In this document: piece by piece, positions 37,620-47,962 of the stretch | Numbering within the stretch: the stretch's first letter is position 1 | Layout of the letters: the number at the start of each line of letters is the position of its first letter | Origin: Slackia isoflavoniconvertens | Lineage (GTDB): Bacteria; Actinomycetota; Coriobacteriia; Coriobacteriales; Eggerthellaceae | Assembly: GCF_003725955.1 (NCBI RefSeq) | Contig: NZ_QIBZ01000009.1 | Location: 27,422-91,421 of the forward strand | Direction of reading: 5' to 3' | Length of the DNA: 64,000 nt | The notes under the pieces: model-generated | What the model was told of the DNA's origin: nothing | What the model saw: only the letters and a program-made list of their open reading frames with translations | Databases searched by the model: none | Program-made: the position numbers and the translations under genes

Positions 37620-39410
37620 CTATTTTAAGACCGGCTTCGAGGACGGGTACAGCTCGTCGTAGCGCTCAAGGTAGGGGTTGTTGCCGCTTACGTAGTTCGC
37701 CGACAATGCCGCGAGAATCTCGTCTTGGTGTTCCGAGGGAACTTCGTACTGCACGCTTACCGCCCACGCATCGGTCAACGACGTAATGCGGCCGATCTGG
37801 CAATCGTAGAGCTCAATCAGGTTGGCGGCATCGGTCGCATACGGCGAGCTGTTGGAAACCTTCAGGTTCTCAATTTCGGCTTTGGCGGCCTCAAGATCGC
37901 TCTTCACCTTTTCGGCCGTCGCCTGCGACGCCTGACGTTTGTTCATGTCGCGCGCAATGTACCAGCTATTGAAATCGTCAACGCAGCTCACAATTCGATT
38001 GCTGTAGCCATCAAGCGCCGAATACTCGCTCGACAGCGTTTGGAAAATTTGCTCCTCGGTCGGCGTCGACTTCTCGCGTGCAAGCGCCTCGGCCTCGGCA
38101 GAAGCCTTCGCGGCATCGTCATCTGCCTTGGTTTCGGATTTCTCGCCTTCCTTGGAAGAGGCCGCCGGAGCCTCCTGCTGTGTTTGGGACTGCTGTTGGG
38201 AAGCATCTTGGCCCGCTTGCCCGCCGAAGCGAACATAGGCAAGCACGCATGCCGCAATTACGAGAACCGCGATCACGCAGCACAGGGCGATGAAAATGCG
38301 CTTGCGTTTTCGCTCCCGCAAATCGGGCCTATCAAGGCCGAAATGCTTAGGCTGCGCATCGCTTGGCAGCACGAGCGTATCGGTTCCGTCAAAGCTGATG
38401 GGGCCAGGCTTGGCAGCAGCCGCCTGAGCCTCGCGAGGAATCACGGGCACCGCTTCGTGTTCGTCGTCGAAATCGAATACGGCAGCCGGCTTGGGCGCGG
38501 CATCGGAAGGCCCCTCGCTGGAAGGGGCAGGTTTGGACGCGTCGGCTTCGGCAGGCTCGGCCGCATCGGCCTCGGCGACCTTTGCCGCATCGGCCTCGAC
38601 GTCAACTTCGCCTTCCGCATGGTCGCGCTCGGAATCGGTGCCGCACGCAGGCTGCTCGCCAGATGCATCGTCCGATTCACCATGTACAACGCTTTCGGTC
38701 GCCGCGTCGTCCTTGAGCGTTTCCGCATCCACTTCGCCGCCAGCCGCTTCGGCCCGCAACGCGTCCGAAGGCTCGTCATCTTCCGCAACCTCAATCGCCT
38801 CATCAGCGAGAGCTTCTTCTGATTTGCAAGCCTCTTCAGGTTCAGAGGTATCGGTCGCATCGGTGACATCGACCTCAGACGCCTTAGAAGAAGCCTCAGT
38901 CTCAACCTCTTCATCGGCATCGAACGAATCCGCAGCGTCGGCGGAGCCTGCTTGTTCAGTTGCCGCGGAACGCGCTTCGGCGTCATGATCGCTTACCTTC
39001 TCGAAAGCGCCCGAAGCGCCGCGATCGGCCGCCGGCCCGCAGACATCTCCCACCTCGGGCACGGCGATGATTTCGGGGGCTTCGACGACCTCGGGAATCT
39101 CGAGGGAAGTCGTCTTCGCTCCGCCGAAATGCGCCGCAGAAGCGCTCGCCAGGCTGGGCTCAGCATGCGTGGGTTCGTCGTCGCCCGGCAAGTTATCGCG
39201 AAGCTTGAGCGCCTCGAGGGTGCCCAAGTCGAGCTTGGTGGTTTTGCTGGCGGGAATGGGATTGCCGCCCACGATGTCGAGCCCGCGCATGGGATCGCTG
39301 TCGCCTTTGCCGGTGACCCTCACGCTCTCGAGCACGCGCGCGCCACACTCAGCGCAATAGCGCGCGCCCGGCTCGAGCGGCTCGCCGCACCACGAACAGT
39401 ACTTCGCCAT
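37620..39410 (-). CDS. Zinc-ribbon, single-TM protein with long acidic region
   Basis: Starts with a zinc ribbon (CSWCGEPLEPGARYCAECG), then about 270 residues of low-complexity Ala/Glu/Asp/Ser, one TM helix (IFIALCCVIAVLVIAACVLAYV, near residue 370) and an outer C-terminal domain of about 170 residues containing a Gln/Ala/Lys-rich stretch and a helical part. Such zinc_ribbon_2 membrane proteins are common in actinobacteria but unassigned. It starts 3 nt after the era stop, and its ribosome site lies inside era, so the two are probably co-expressed. Confidence 0.75.
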   Translation of the reverse strand: MAKYCSWCGEPLEPGARYCAECGARVLESVRVTGKGDSDPMRGLDIVGGNPIPASKTTKLDLGTLEALKLRDNLPGDDEPTHAEPSLASASAAHFGGAKTTSLEIPEVVEAPEIIAVPEVGDVCGPAADRGASGAFEKVSDHDAEARSAATEQAGSADAADSFDADEEVETEASSKASEVDVTDATDTSEPEEACKSEEALADEAIEVAEDDEPSDALRAEAAGGEVDAETLKDDAATESVVHGESDDASGEQPACGTDSERDHAEGEVDVEADAAKVAEADAAEPAEADASKPAPSSEGPSDAAPKPAAVFDFDDEHEAVPVIPREAQAAAAKPGPISFDGTDTLVLPSDAQPKHFGLDRPDLRERKRKRIFIALCCVIAVLVIAACVLAYVRFGGQAGQDASQQQSQTQQEAPAASSKEGEKSETKADDDAAKASAEAEALAREKSTPTEEQIFQTLSSEYSALDGYSNRIVSCVDDFNSWYIARDMNKRQASQATAEKVKSDLEAAKAEIENLKVSNSSPYATDAANLIELYDCQIGRITSLTDAWAVSVQYEVPSEHQDEILAALSANYVSGNNPYLERYDELYPSSKPVLK

Positions 39411-39413
39411 GGC

Positions 39414-40319
39414 TTACATGCCTTCCCCGTAGCCGAAACGACGAATCTGGTTCAAGTCACGACGCCAGTTCTTCTTCACCTTCACCTGCATGTCGAGGAA
39501 TACCTTGCAGCCGAGCATTTGCTCAAGGTCGCGACGGGCTTCGATGCCGACCTTCTTGATGGCCTCGCCACCCTTGCCGATGATGATGCCCTTCTGGCTG
39601 TCGCGCTCGACGTAGACGTTCGCGAAAATACGATACATGTCTTTCTTGCGGTCGTAGGTCATTTGATCGGCCACAACGCCGATGGAGTGAGGAACCTCGT
39701 CACGATAGCTGCGCAGGATTTTCTCGCGAATGAACTCGGCAACGAGCACCTCGAAGGGCTGGTCGGTGTCCATGTCTTCGGGGAACCACTTCGGGCCTTC
39801 AGGCAGCCATTTCGCAACGGCCTGTACGAAGCCTTCAACGTTGAAGCCGTTCTTGGAAGAAAGCACCACTTCATCGTCCCAGGTGCCCAAAACGCGAGCC
39901 GCCTCGAGCTGCTGGATGGCGGTTTCTTTGCTCACGAGGTCGGCCTTGGTAATCACGAGAATCTTGCGAGCGCCGCGCACTTCGCGCACCTGACGGGCAA
40001 CCCACTCGTCACCCGTGCCAACCGGCTTGCTCGCGTCGACGAGAAACGCCACCACGTCGACATCTTCCATGGCCTTGATGGCGGAGGTGTTGAGTTCCTC
40101 GCCCAGCGCGTCGTGAGGCTTGTGCATGCCCGGCGTGTCGACCATGATCATTTGCATGTCTTCACGAGTGACGATAGCGCGGAAGCGGTGGCGGGTGGTT
40201 TGCGCGGTGTTCGAGGTAATGGCAACCTTATGCCCCACCACGGCGTTGATAAGGGTAGATTTGCCGGCGTTCGGGCGACCTACCAAGGTGACGAATCCAC
40301 TGCGGAATTCTTCGGTCAT
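39414..40319 (-). CDS. era: GTPase Era
   Basis: Binds 16S rRNA 3' end during 30S assembly. GTPase motifs VGRPNAGKSTLINAVVG, VDTPGMHKPH and ITKAD, then a C-terminal KH domain with GIIIGKGGEAIKKVG. 301 residues from the ATG at 40319; an in-frame ATG at 40340 is less likely. phoH lies upstream, separated by a hairpin-rich 407-nt gap. Confidence 0.95.
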   Translation of the reverse strand: MTEEFRSGFVTLVGRPNAGKSTLINAVVGHKVAITSNTAQTTRHRFRAIVTREDMQMIMVDTPGMHKPHDALGEELNTSAIKAMEDVDVVAFLVDASKPVGTGDEWVARQVREVRGARKILVITKADLVSKETAIQQLEAARVLGTWDDEVVLSSKNGFNVEGFVQAVAKWLPEGPKWFPEDMDTDQPFEVLVAEFIREKILRSYRDEVPHSIGVVADQMTYDRKKDMYRIFANVYVERDSQKGIIIGKGGEAIKKVGIEARRDLEQMLGCKVFLDMQVKVKKNWRRDLNQIRRFGYGEGM

Positions 40320-40726
40320 GAATGACTCTCTTTCTCTCATCGACGAACAGCTCAGTTCGCGGCTTTGTGGCTATGCGTATTGTACTGGGGAATTTACGCG
40401 TTTGGTATACCTTCCGCAACAAGTCCTGACTCGCACGAAAGCCACATTAAGTGGCTTTCGGCTCGTGCGGAAAAGTTGCTCCAGGCATGCCCAACGCGAA
40501 AATTCTATGCCTCGGCAAGAATAAGAAAATGCGAGAGCCTATCCACGATGATCCCGATGATACTTCGCTCGCTGCGCGGCGGTTTGGCGAGAGCCGTCCG
40601 CACGAGCCGAACAGCCCAGTGGGCTGTTCGTGCGAGCTCAAGTATCTGCTCTCGACGAATTGTCGCGCAGCGAGCCGACGGCTGGCGAGCCATCGGCTTT
40701 CATCGATAAAGCCAGAGCAAGAAGGG
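40320..40726. other. Hairpin-rich intergenic region between era and phoH
   Basis: No gene is supported. A terminator-like hairpin at 40432-40469 pairs CGCACG and AAAGCCAC with GTGGCTTT and TCGTGCG. Around 40600-40635 GAACAGCCCA pairs perfectly with TGGGCTGTTC, and outer segments (TCGCTGCGCG near 40570 with CGCGCAGCGA near 40670) enclose it, so about 150 nt could fold into one branched structure. It may be the end of the phoH message or a separate element. Confidence 0.5.
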
Positions 40727-41701
40727 CTAACGAGTTTCGGCGGCCCTTTCGTAGGCTTCTACGATTCGTGCGACAAGGTTGTGCCGCACCACGTCGCGCC
40801 CGGTAAGGTCGCGAAAGGCGATGTCTTCCACGCCTTCAAGAATGCGGCGCACACCCTTGAGGCCGGAATAGCCGTGCGGCAGGTCGACCTGGGTCACGTC
40901 GCCCGTGATAACCATTTTCGAATTAAAGCCCAAACGCGTAAGGAACATCTTCATTTGCTCGGGCGTGGTGTTTTGCGCTTCGTCGAGAATGATGAAGCTA
41001 TCGTTGAACGTGCGACCTCGCATGAATGCGAGCGGCGCGATTTCGATAACGCCGCCTTCGATGAGCTCGCGGGCTCGTTCCATATCGGTCATATCGAACA
41101 GCGCGTCGTAGAGCGGGCGAATGTAGGGATCGACTTTCTCGGTAAGCGTGCCTGGCAGAAAGCCCAGGTTCTCGCCCGCCTCGACCACGGGGCGCGTGAG
41201 AATGATGCGATTGACTTCCTTGCGCTTGAGCGCGGCCACCGCCATAGCCATTGCCAAATAGGTTTTGCCCGTGCCTGCAGGACCAATGCCGAACGTTACC
41301 GTGTTTTCGCGAATCGCGTCGACATAGCGCTTCTGGCCCGCGGTTTTCGGACGAATCGCGCGGCCTCGATACGTGAGCAGAATATCTTCGCGCAAAATGC
41401 TCGGCGCGAATTCACCCTGCCGCAAAAGTTCGACGGCGCGGCGCGCGTCATCGATCGTCGGGTCGCTTCCCGCGGCGGCCATTTTAATGAAATCGCTGAA
41501 CAGAGCCGTGAGGCTTTGCACTTCCGCGGCATCGCCCGAAAGCGCAATGGTATCGCCTCGAACCGTGATGCGCGCGGAAAACGCCCGCTTCACCTCACGC
41601 AACACGCAATCGGAAGGGCCCACGATTTGCTCCATGCCCACCCGTTCGGGCAGCGTAAGCGTGATTTGCGTTTCGTCGGTCGAGATGGGATCGTTGCTCA
41701 T
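40727..41701 (-). CDS. PhoH-family ATPase/RNA helicase-like
   Basis: P-loop ATPase of the PhoH family, often linked to RNA metabolism beside ybeY and era. Walker A is GIGPAGTGKTYLAMAMAV, Walker B is FIILDEAQN, and the N-terminal part has a KH-like region (LPERVGMEQIVGPSDCVLREV). 324 residues from the ATG at 41701, which follows AAAGGGG. The usual ybeY between phoH and era is not present in this window. Confidence 0.9.
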   Translation of the reverse strand: MSNDPISTDETQITLTLPERVGMEQIVGPSDCVLREVKRAFSARITVRGDTIALSGDAAEVQSLTALFSDFIKMAAAGSDPTIDDARRAVELLRQGEFAPSILREDILLTYRGRAIRPKTAGQKRYVDAIRENTVTFGIGPAGTGKTYLAMAMAVAALKRKEVNRIILTRPVVEAGENLGFLPGTLTEKVDPYIRPLYDALFDMTDMERARELIEGGVIEIAPLAFMRGRTFNDSFIILDEAQNTTPEQMKMFLTRLGFNSKMVITGDVTQVDLPHGYSGLKGVRRILEGVEDIAFRDLTGRDVVRHNLVARIVEAYERAAETR

Positions 41702-41930
41702 GAAAGCCCCTTTGACGTGCATCTGCAGAACGACTTCATTGTATCAAAGCACATCGAGGCGCTTGTAAAGGGCGCCTCAAAACAGGGAGGTTGGGGAAAC
41801 GACGTGGTACGCAACAAGCACAGCGTGCGTTTTCGACGAAATCCAAATAGCACGCGACGCGCGCATTCCACACACAGAGTTTCACGGTCAATCAAGCGAT
41901 TCCGAAAACGGCGCCGAAGACGCCACTCGT

Positions 41931-42230
41931 CTATCGGCGAAACGCGCGCACGTAAGCGCAGCTTGGCGGCAAGTGGTCACCGAAAAGCGCGATGCGCGGG
42001 GTAAGGCGGCAGCAACGCTCGCACTTGTCGAAACGGTTTTCATAGACGCTACAGCGGCGCGTGGATTCGTTAAGGAACTCGCACGGCGCCGAAAGGTCAA
42101 CGGCGACGTCGCCATATTCGTCGACTTCGCGCTCGTAGCAGCACATGCCGCAGCAATCGCAGATATCATCCCACGAGCCGTCGTGCCATGCGCGCATCGC
42201 CGATACGATGCCCTTAATGGTTGTAGACAT
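41931..42230 (-). CDS. Small Cys-cluster protein (YkgJ/UPF0260-like CxxCxxCC)
   Basis: A 99-residue protein with CDCCGMCC near residue 25 and later cysteines in CEFL, RRCSVYENRFDKCERC and PPSCAYV, the pattern of the YkgJ-type zinc- or iron-chelating family. The biochemical role of this family is not established. It is preceded by ettA on the same strand. Confidence 0.75.
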   Translation of the reverse strand: MSTTIKGIVSAMRAWHDGSWDDICDCCGMCCYEREVDEYGDVAVDLSAPCEFLNESTRRCSVYENRFDKCERCCRLTPRIALFGDHLPPSCAYVRAFRR

Positions 42231-42250
42231 GGAGCATGTGCCTTTCCGTC

Positions 42251-42283
42251 AAAAAGCGCCGCCCATAAGAGCGGCGCTTCAAA
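42251..42283 (-). terminator. Terminator after ettA
   Basis: On the minus strand AAGCGCCGC pairs with GCGGCGCTT followed by TTTGAC. Confidence 0.75.
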
Positions 42284-42292
42284 ATGAGTTGC

Positions 42293-43972
<1,680 letters not shown>

Positions 43973-44176
43973 GCGGGACTCCTGTTCGTTGATTGATGCG
44001 CTCATATTTGATTGGCTCCGCGCGCAACGCAGCGGCGCCAGGCGAGCTTTTGTACCGAATTCAATTCAGCCATTCTACCAGGTCGCCCGTAAACGCCACC
44101 GCGCGCCCATCAGTTCCCCACGAGCGGACGAAATGCTCGGGCGGAATCGCCCGCGAGACTCTTTGAGATTAGGCCT

Positions 44177-44271
44177 GCTAAATGCTTGTGTTAAATGCTC
44201 GCACCTGTTAAATGCTCGTAGCGTTTAACACACGTCCCAACCTGCTAAACGCTACGAGCATTTAACAGGTT
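44177..44271. repeat. Cluster of interspersed palindromes
   Basis: TGTTAAATGCT-CGT-AGCGTTTAACA (about 44206-44230) and a 15-bp dyad with arms AACCTGCTAAACGCT and AGCATTTAACAGGTT (44239-44271) lie in tandem, preceded by a partial CCTGCTAAATGCT copy. Same family as 7384-7482 and 63503-63533. It fills the 308-nt gap between ettA and the end of the BREX accessory genes. Confidence 0.7.
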
Positions 44272-44280
44272 TTCGCAGGC

Positions 44281-44454
44281 CTAGTATTCCTCGGGATCAA
44301 TCCCAAGGCGTTCTGCCATTTCAAGCAACTCGTCGCTCGAGGCAGATTCGATATCCGCAACATCCAACAACGCCGTCGGAAAACCGCCGAACATGGCGGT
44401 TCCGCATTCGTCCATCAAACGCTGCCGCAGCGCTTCCTCGTCAAACTCGTCCAT
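44281..44454 (-). CDS. Small acidic protein at the end of the BREX-linked gene run
   Basis: A 57-residue acidic protein (MDEFDEEALRQRLMDECG... ending RLGIDPEEY) with predicted helical ends and no known domain. The ATG at 44454 sits 9 nt after GAGGAAGG; the ATG at 44463 overlaps that site and is less likely. It starts about 27 nt after the 682-residue gene stops, so it is probably the last gene of that transcript. Confidence 0.55.
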   Translation of the reverse strand: MDEFDEEALRQRLMDECGTAMFGGFPTALLDVADIESASSDELLEMAERLGIDPEEY

Positions 44455-44480
44455 TGTCGCCATCCTTCCTCAAGGCGTTC

Positions 44481-46529
44481 TTAAAACGGCTTCACTCGAT
44501 AAACGACCTCGTCGGAACATTGGTATTCGCGAGCAAGTTGTGCGAATTCGCTACGCCAACCATCGTCGATGTAGCCCAATGTATCCAAAAAACGCAGACC
44601 CGCATCATCGTTGTCTGCCAAACAATAGCGCACGGCATGAACCCGATTCCGCCTCAAATACGCCGAAAAGGTCTCACGATCATCTTCGCTCAAGTTAACC
44701 GGCCAGGCCAAACGGTTCAACGCCGTACGCGTCTTCGCTTCCCTGTCGCCCAACTTTTCGAACAAGCCATCAACCTTCGAAAAGTCAAACGACGCCCCAT
44801 AGCCCCAATTCGCCGCATAGATGTCACGCACATATTGCGGAGCGCTCACGCCTGGCATAAACACGCGGTATTTGACCAAGCGGGTTTTTACGCTTCTCAC
44901 TTCTATCGTACAGGGAGACGCAACCGTATGGCTCCTCGTATGGAGGACAGGGAAGAATGTATTTATCAAGCCGACTTTCGATTCGTACCGAGAACCGAAC
45001 GAGGAGTTGCATGTATCTCCACGCGAACGCGCGGCTTCGTTCGCTCGCCCGCCGCCGTCCTCGTCAATAGAATCGTACAGCGAAACAAAGCTTGCTTTGT
45101 AGAACGCATACGCGCCCACGCTTTTCACGCTTGACGGAAGAGCAACCTTTCTGAAAGGTCGGTTCGAAAACGCGTAGTCGCCGATAGACTCCACACTTGA
45201 CGGCAGCACCAAATCAATATCGCAAGGCTTCTTAGCAGCATCAGCGCCCTGTTTAAGGAAGAATCTATCGTCGTCTTTCTTCCAAAACGCTTTCTCATGA
45301 ATGATGCGCACCCCATTGGGAATATCGATAACACCGTCATCGTCCACAAACGATGAGCCATCCCAGATTTCATCTTGTGTGAAGCCTTTCGTCACGCGCG
45401 CGGTTTCGATTCCGAACGATTCATACAAGCAGAGTAAATCATCCCTGCCCGCCTTATACGCCGCCCTCACGTCGACGCATCGCTTCGCGCCATTCTCCAA
45501 GAACAGTCGAATACTCTCGTAATCCAGACTTCGCGAGGCATTCTCCATCCCGCGCCCGCTGATTCTGTCTTCGAATACCTTCTCGAAACCCACTTCCCAG
45601 GCAATAGGCATCGCATGACGCCTGGCCGCCCAACGAAGTACCTCGATGTTTTCCGTAGGCGTCATCACCTGGTCGAACTCCATTCCAGCGCGTTCGGCCT
45701 TTTCTAGCATAGGAACCGTTGCCGTATCGGGAACGTACAAAGGCGTACCGTAAAAGTAGTGTTCGCCACGACGCAAACGGTCGACCCAATCGGAATCCAA
45801 GAGAAACAGGCCGATGGCCGCCTCAATGCGGCCACCATTGAGCGCCCATTGCAAATCGCGATCTCGAAAAGCGAACAACGGCAGCGAGCACAAAACATCG
45901 AGGGGGATTTCCTCATCGGGCATGAATTGGATAAAAAGAAGCACCACTTCATGCAAGCTCTCCCGGGCAAACAGCGCCATATTGCTTAGTGAGCGACGAT
46001 CTGTGCACCATTCTTCGCAGCCTAAAAGCAGAAAGCCCAAATCATTGGCCTCGCGAATGAATTTCGCCATATCACCCCAACTCAAAGATGGGACCTCGCC
46101 AGATAACGAATATCGATAGCTTATGGAGCGATACAAGCCGCTCCATACTCCGCGTTCAGAAAAATACATCGCGATGGGATTGACGACGCGCTCGTCGAGA
46201 ATCGAATCATCGGCAACGAACCCAACCGAACCAAGGAACTCGAGAATCGCCGCATCGTAAGATGCGATGCACGCTTGCCACAAATAATAGGGACAAAACC
46301 CACCTTCGTATTCGAAGCAGCCCGATGCAACGAAACGGCGCTGCGGAATGCACGAGTGCCCGCCCTCTACGAAAATCGCCTTCACGCGGTCAAGTCGCTG
46401 CGAAGCCGTAAAACTCTCGCGGTCAGATACAAAGGCGCCGCAGTCAGAAAAATGCCGCCGGTCATCCAATCGACTGCATGCCACAGCATCGTAGAGCCGC
46501 TCGACTTCACGTTTGGTCCACTTCGCCAT
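44481..46529 (-). CDS. BREX-linked protein with BspA-like leucine-rich repeats, unknown function
   Basis: A 682-residue soluble protein. The first about 390 residues have weak ankyrin-like helical spacing (ESIRLFLENGAKRCVDVRAAYKAGRDDLL). Residues about 400-485 contain LRR_5 (BspA-like) repeats: IPNGVRIIHEKAFW, LVLPSSVESIGDYAFSN and VALPSSVKSVGAYAFYK. The C-terminus is helical. It starts 8 nt after the 465-residue gene, on the same strand as brxL. Its role is unknown; binding of a protein partner is the only reasonable inference from the repeats. Confidence 0.7.
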   Translation of the reverse strand: MAKWTKREVERLYDAVACSRLDDRRHFSDCGAFVSDRESFTASQRLDRVKAIFVEGGHSCIPQRRFVASGCFEYEGGFCPYYLWQACIASYDAAILEFLGSVGFVADDSILDERVVNPIAMYFSERGVWSGLYRSISYRYSLSGEVPSLSWGDMAKFIREANDLGFLLLGCEEWCTDRRSLSNMALFARESLHEVVLLFIQFMPDEEIPLDVLCSLPLFAFRDRDLQWALNGGRIEAAIGLFLLDSDWVDRLRRGEHYFYGTPLYVPDTATVPMLEKAERAGMEFDQVMTPTENIEVLRWAARRHAMPIAWEVGFEKVFEDRISGRGMENASRSLDYESIRLFLENGAKRCVDVRAAYKAGRDDLLCLYESFGIETARVTKGFTQDEIWDGSSFVDDDGVIDIPNGVRIIHEKAFWKKDDDRFFLKQGADAAKKPCDIDLVLPSSVESIGDYAFSNRPFRKVALPSSVKSVGAYAFYKASFVSLYDSIDEDGGGRANEAARSRGDTCNSSFGSRYESKVGLINTFFPVLHTRSHTVASPCTIEVRSVKTRLVKYRVFMPGVSAPQYVRDIYAANWGYGASFDFSKVDGLFEKLGDREAKTRTALNRLAWPVNLSEDDRETFSAYLRRNRVHAVRYCLADNDDAGLRFLDTLGYIDDGWRSEFAQLAREYQCSDEVVYRVKPF

Positions 46530-46537
46530 TGGCGCCC

Positions 46538-47935
46538 CTACTCACTCGACCCCAGTAAATCTTCGAGATCGCGTCGAAACTGGAAGGCCTGGCCCGCATC
46601 CATCTGTCTCACGAAGACCACCATGGCCTGCTGCGCCGCAAACTCTACGCGATCGACGAACGCATCCCATTTACGCTCGTCGATATCGATAGCGTCCTCG
46701 GCAAACACAAGCAGCTTCTTTAACCCATACCAGAACTGCCTTGCGTGCTCAGCGGGGTCATCGACCAGCACATCACGAAACGGTTGCGCGTTGAACTCTC
46801 GCATTCGCTTAATCGCCTTGTCGATGTCGTCACCGCCTGCATGGGCATCTTCATCGTAGAAATCGGGGATATCGAAATGTTCGGAGACATCAAATTCGCA
46901 ATCGTCGCTTTCATATACGTCAGATAGCGACTGGCGCAGACGCAGAATGGGCACATAGCCCTGTCGACCTGACCCGAGCCCCACTCCGAATGCGCACGCC
47001 AAACCACCTTGCTGTACACAGCGCACATACGACGCATACGAAGCGCGAACCTCAGAAAGCAGCACCTCGAGCTGGCCAAGACCTATAGCCCTCTCGCAAG
47101 CCACACCCTCAAACGTGGGCAATTCTATCGTCCCCACACAATGCCCCGCAATCTGCCGAGCGCGCGAGCGCATCAATTCTTGCACCTCGATCATCGCGCG
47201 CCGCTCGACATCTTCAATTTCGCCCACAAGCTTTTGGCGCCTCTCGTCATGCCCCGTAATTTCGAAGGCATTTCGCATCTTCTCGCCAAAACAACTCGCG
47301 TACACATCCTCAATCGCTCTCGCCACAGCGTCATCCGGGTCTTCCCTATCGACGCATGTTGGGTCATTGGCGAACGAGGCGTCTGACTGTTCATCGTCGG
47401 CGAGCGCAACCTTGATGCTTTCCATAGCCGAAACGCGCCCAGCCAAGCAGCCGGCCGCGGCAGCGTAATATGCTTCAAAGCGTTCGGGCGAATTGATTTC
47501 AATCATGGCTTCAGCGGCATCGATAGTTTGCCCCAAGCGTTTAAGGAGCTCATCCTTCGAGCCCATGGCAAGAAAGGCCCTGTAGCGATCTTCACGCCGC
47601 AACGAAGTAATCATACGCATTTTCTTGCGCGTATCATCCAGCGCCGCGGTTTCGCACGTTCGAACATATTCGGAAATCGCATCGTTTATCATCTGCGCGA
47701 GCACGTTGCGCCGCGTGCGGTATTTGCGCCTCACGCGGCGAAGCGATGCCGCCCGCAGGGAGTCCATCGCACGCTGCCGATCCCGTTCGGCGGCCTGCCG
47801 CTCACGCGCATCGCAAGCATCCGCGCCAAACGTGTCATCGAGCGCACGAAAAAGCGAATCGCTCATCGCCCTCGCATCGAAGCTCGTACTCACATCATTT
47901 GCGCTACCGAGCACGCGCCCTTCGTCCTCGCCCAT
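46538..47935 (-). CDS. BREX-linked helical protein, unknown function
   Basis: A 465-residue charged protein, largely alpha-helical with an Arg-rich segment near the N-terminus (RDRQRAMDSLRAASLRRVRRKYRTRRN) that could bind nucleic acid. No TM segments and no recognised domain. GGGGAG precedes the ATG at 47935, 27 nt after brxL, and the 682-residue gene follows after 8 nt, so these three are likely one transcript. Confidence 0.65.
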   Translation of the reverse strand: MGEDEGRVLGSANDVSTSFDARAMSDSLFRALDDTFGADACDARERQAAERDRQRAMDSLRAASLRRVRRKYRTRRNVLAQMINDAISEYVRTCETAALDDTRKKMRMITSLRREDRYRAFLAMGSKDELLKRLGQTIDAAEAMIEINSPERFEAYYAAAAGCLAGRVSAMESIKVALADDEQSDASFANDPTCVDREDPDDAVARAIEDVYASCFGEKMRNAFEITGHDERRQKLVGEIEDVERRAMIEVQELMRSRARQIAGHCVGTIELPTFEGVACERAIGLGQLEVLLSEVRASYASYVRCVQQGGLACAFGVGLGSGRQGYVPILRLRQSLSDVYESDDCEFDVSEHFDIPDFYDEDAHAGGDDIDKAIKRMREFNAQPFRDVLVDDPAEHARQFWYGLKKLLVFAEDAIDIDERKWDAFVDRVEFAAQQAMVVFVRQMDAGQAFQFRRDLEDLLGSSE

Positions 47936-47962
47936 CTTGGTCTCCCCTACGATTATTTCTCA

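Noticed and set aside
44177..44271. CRISPR-like array at the palindrome cluster
   Set aside because: Copies are few, irregularly spaced and degenerate, with no unique spacers of constant length and no cas genes.
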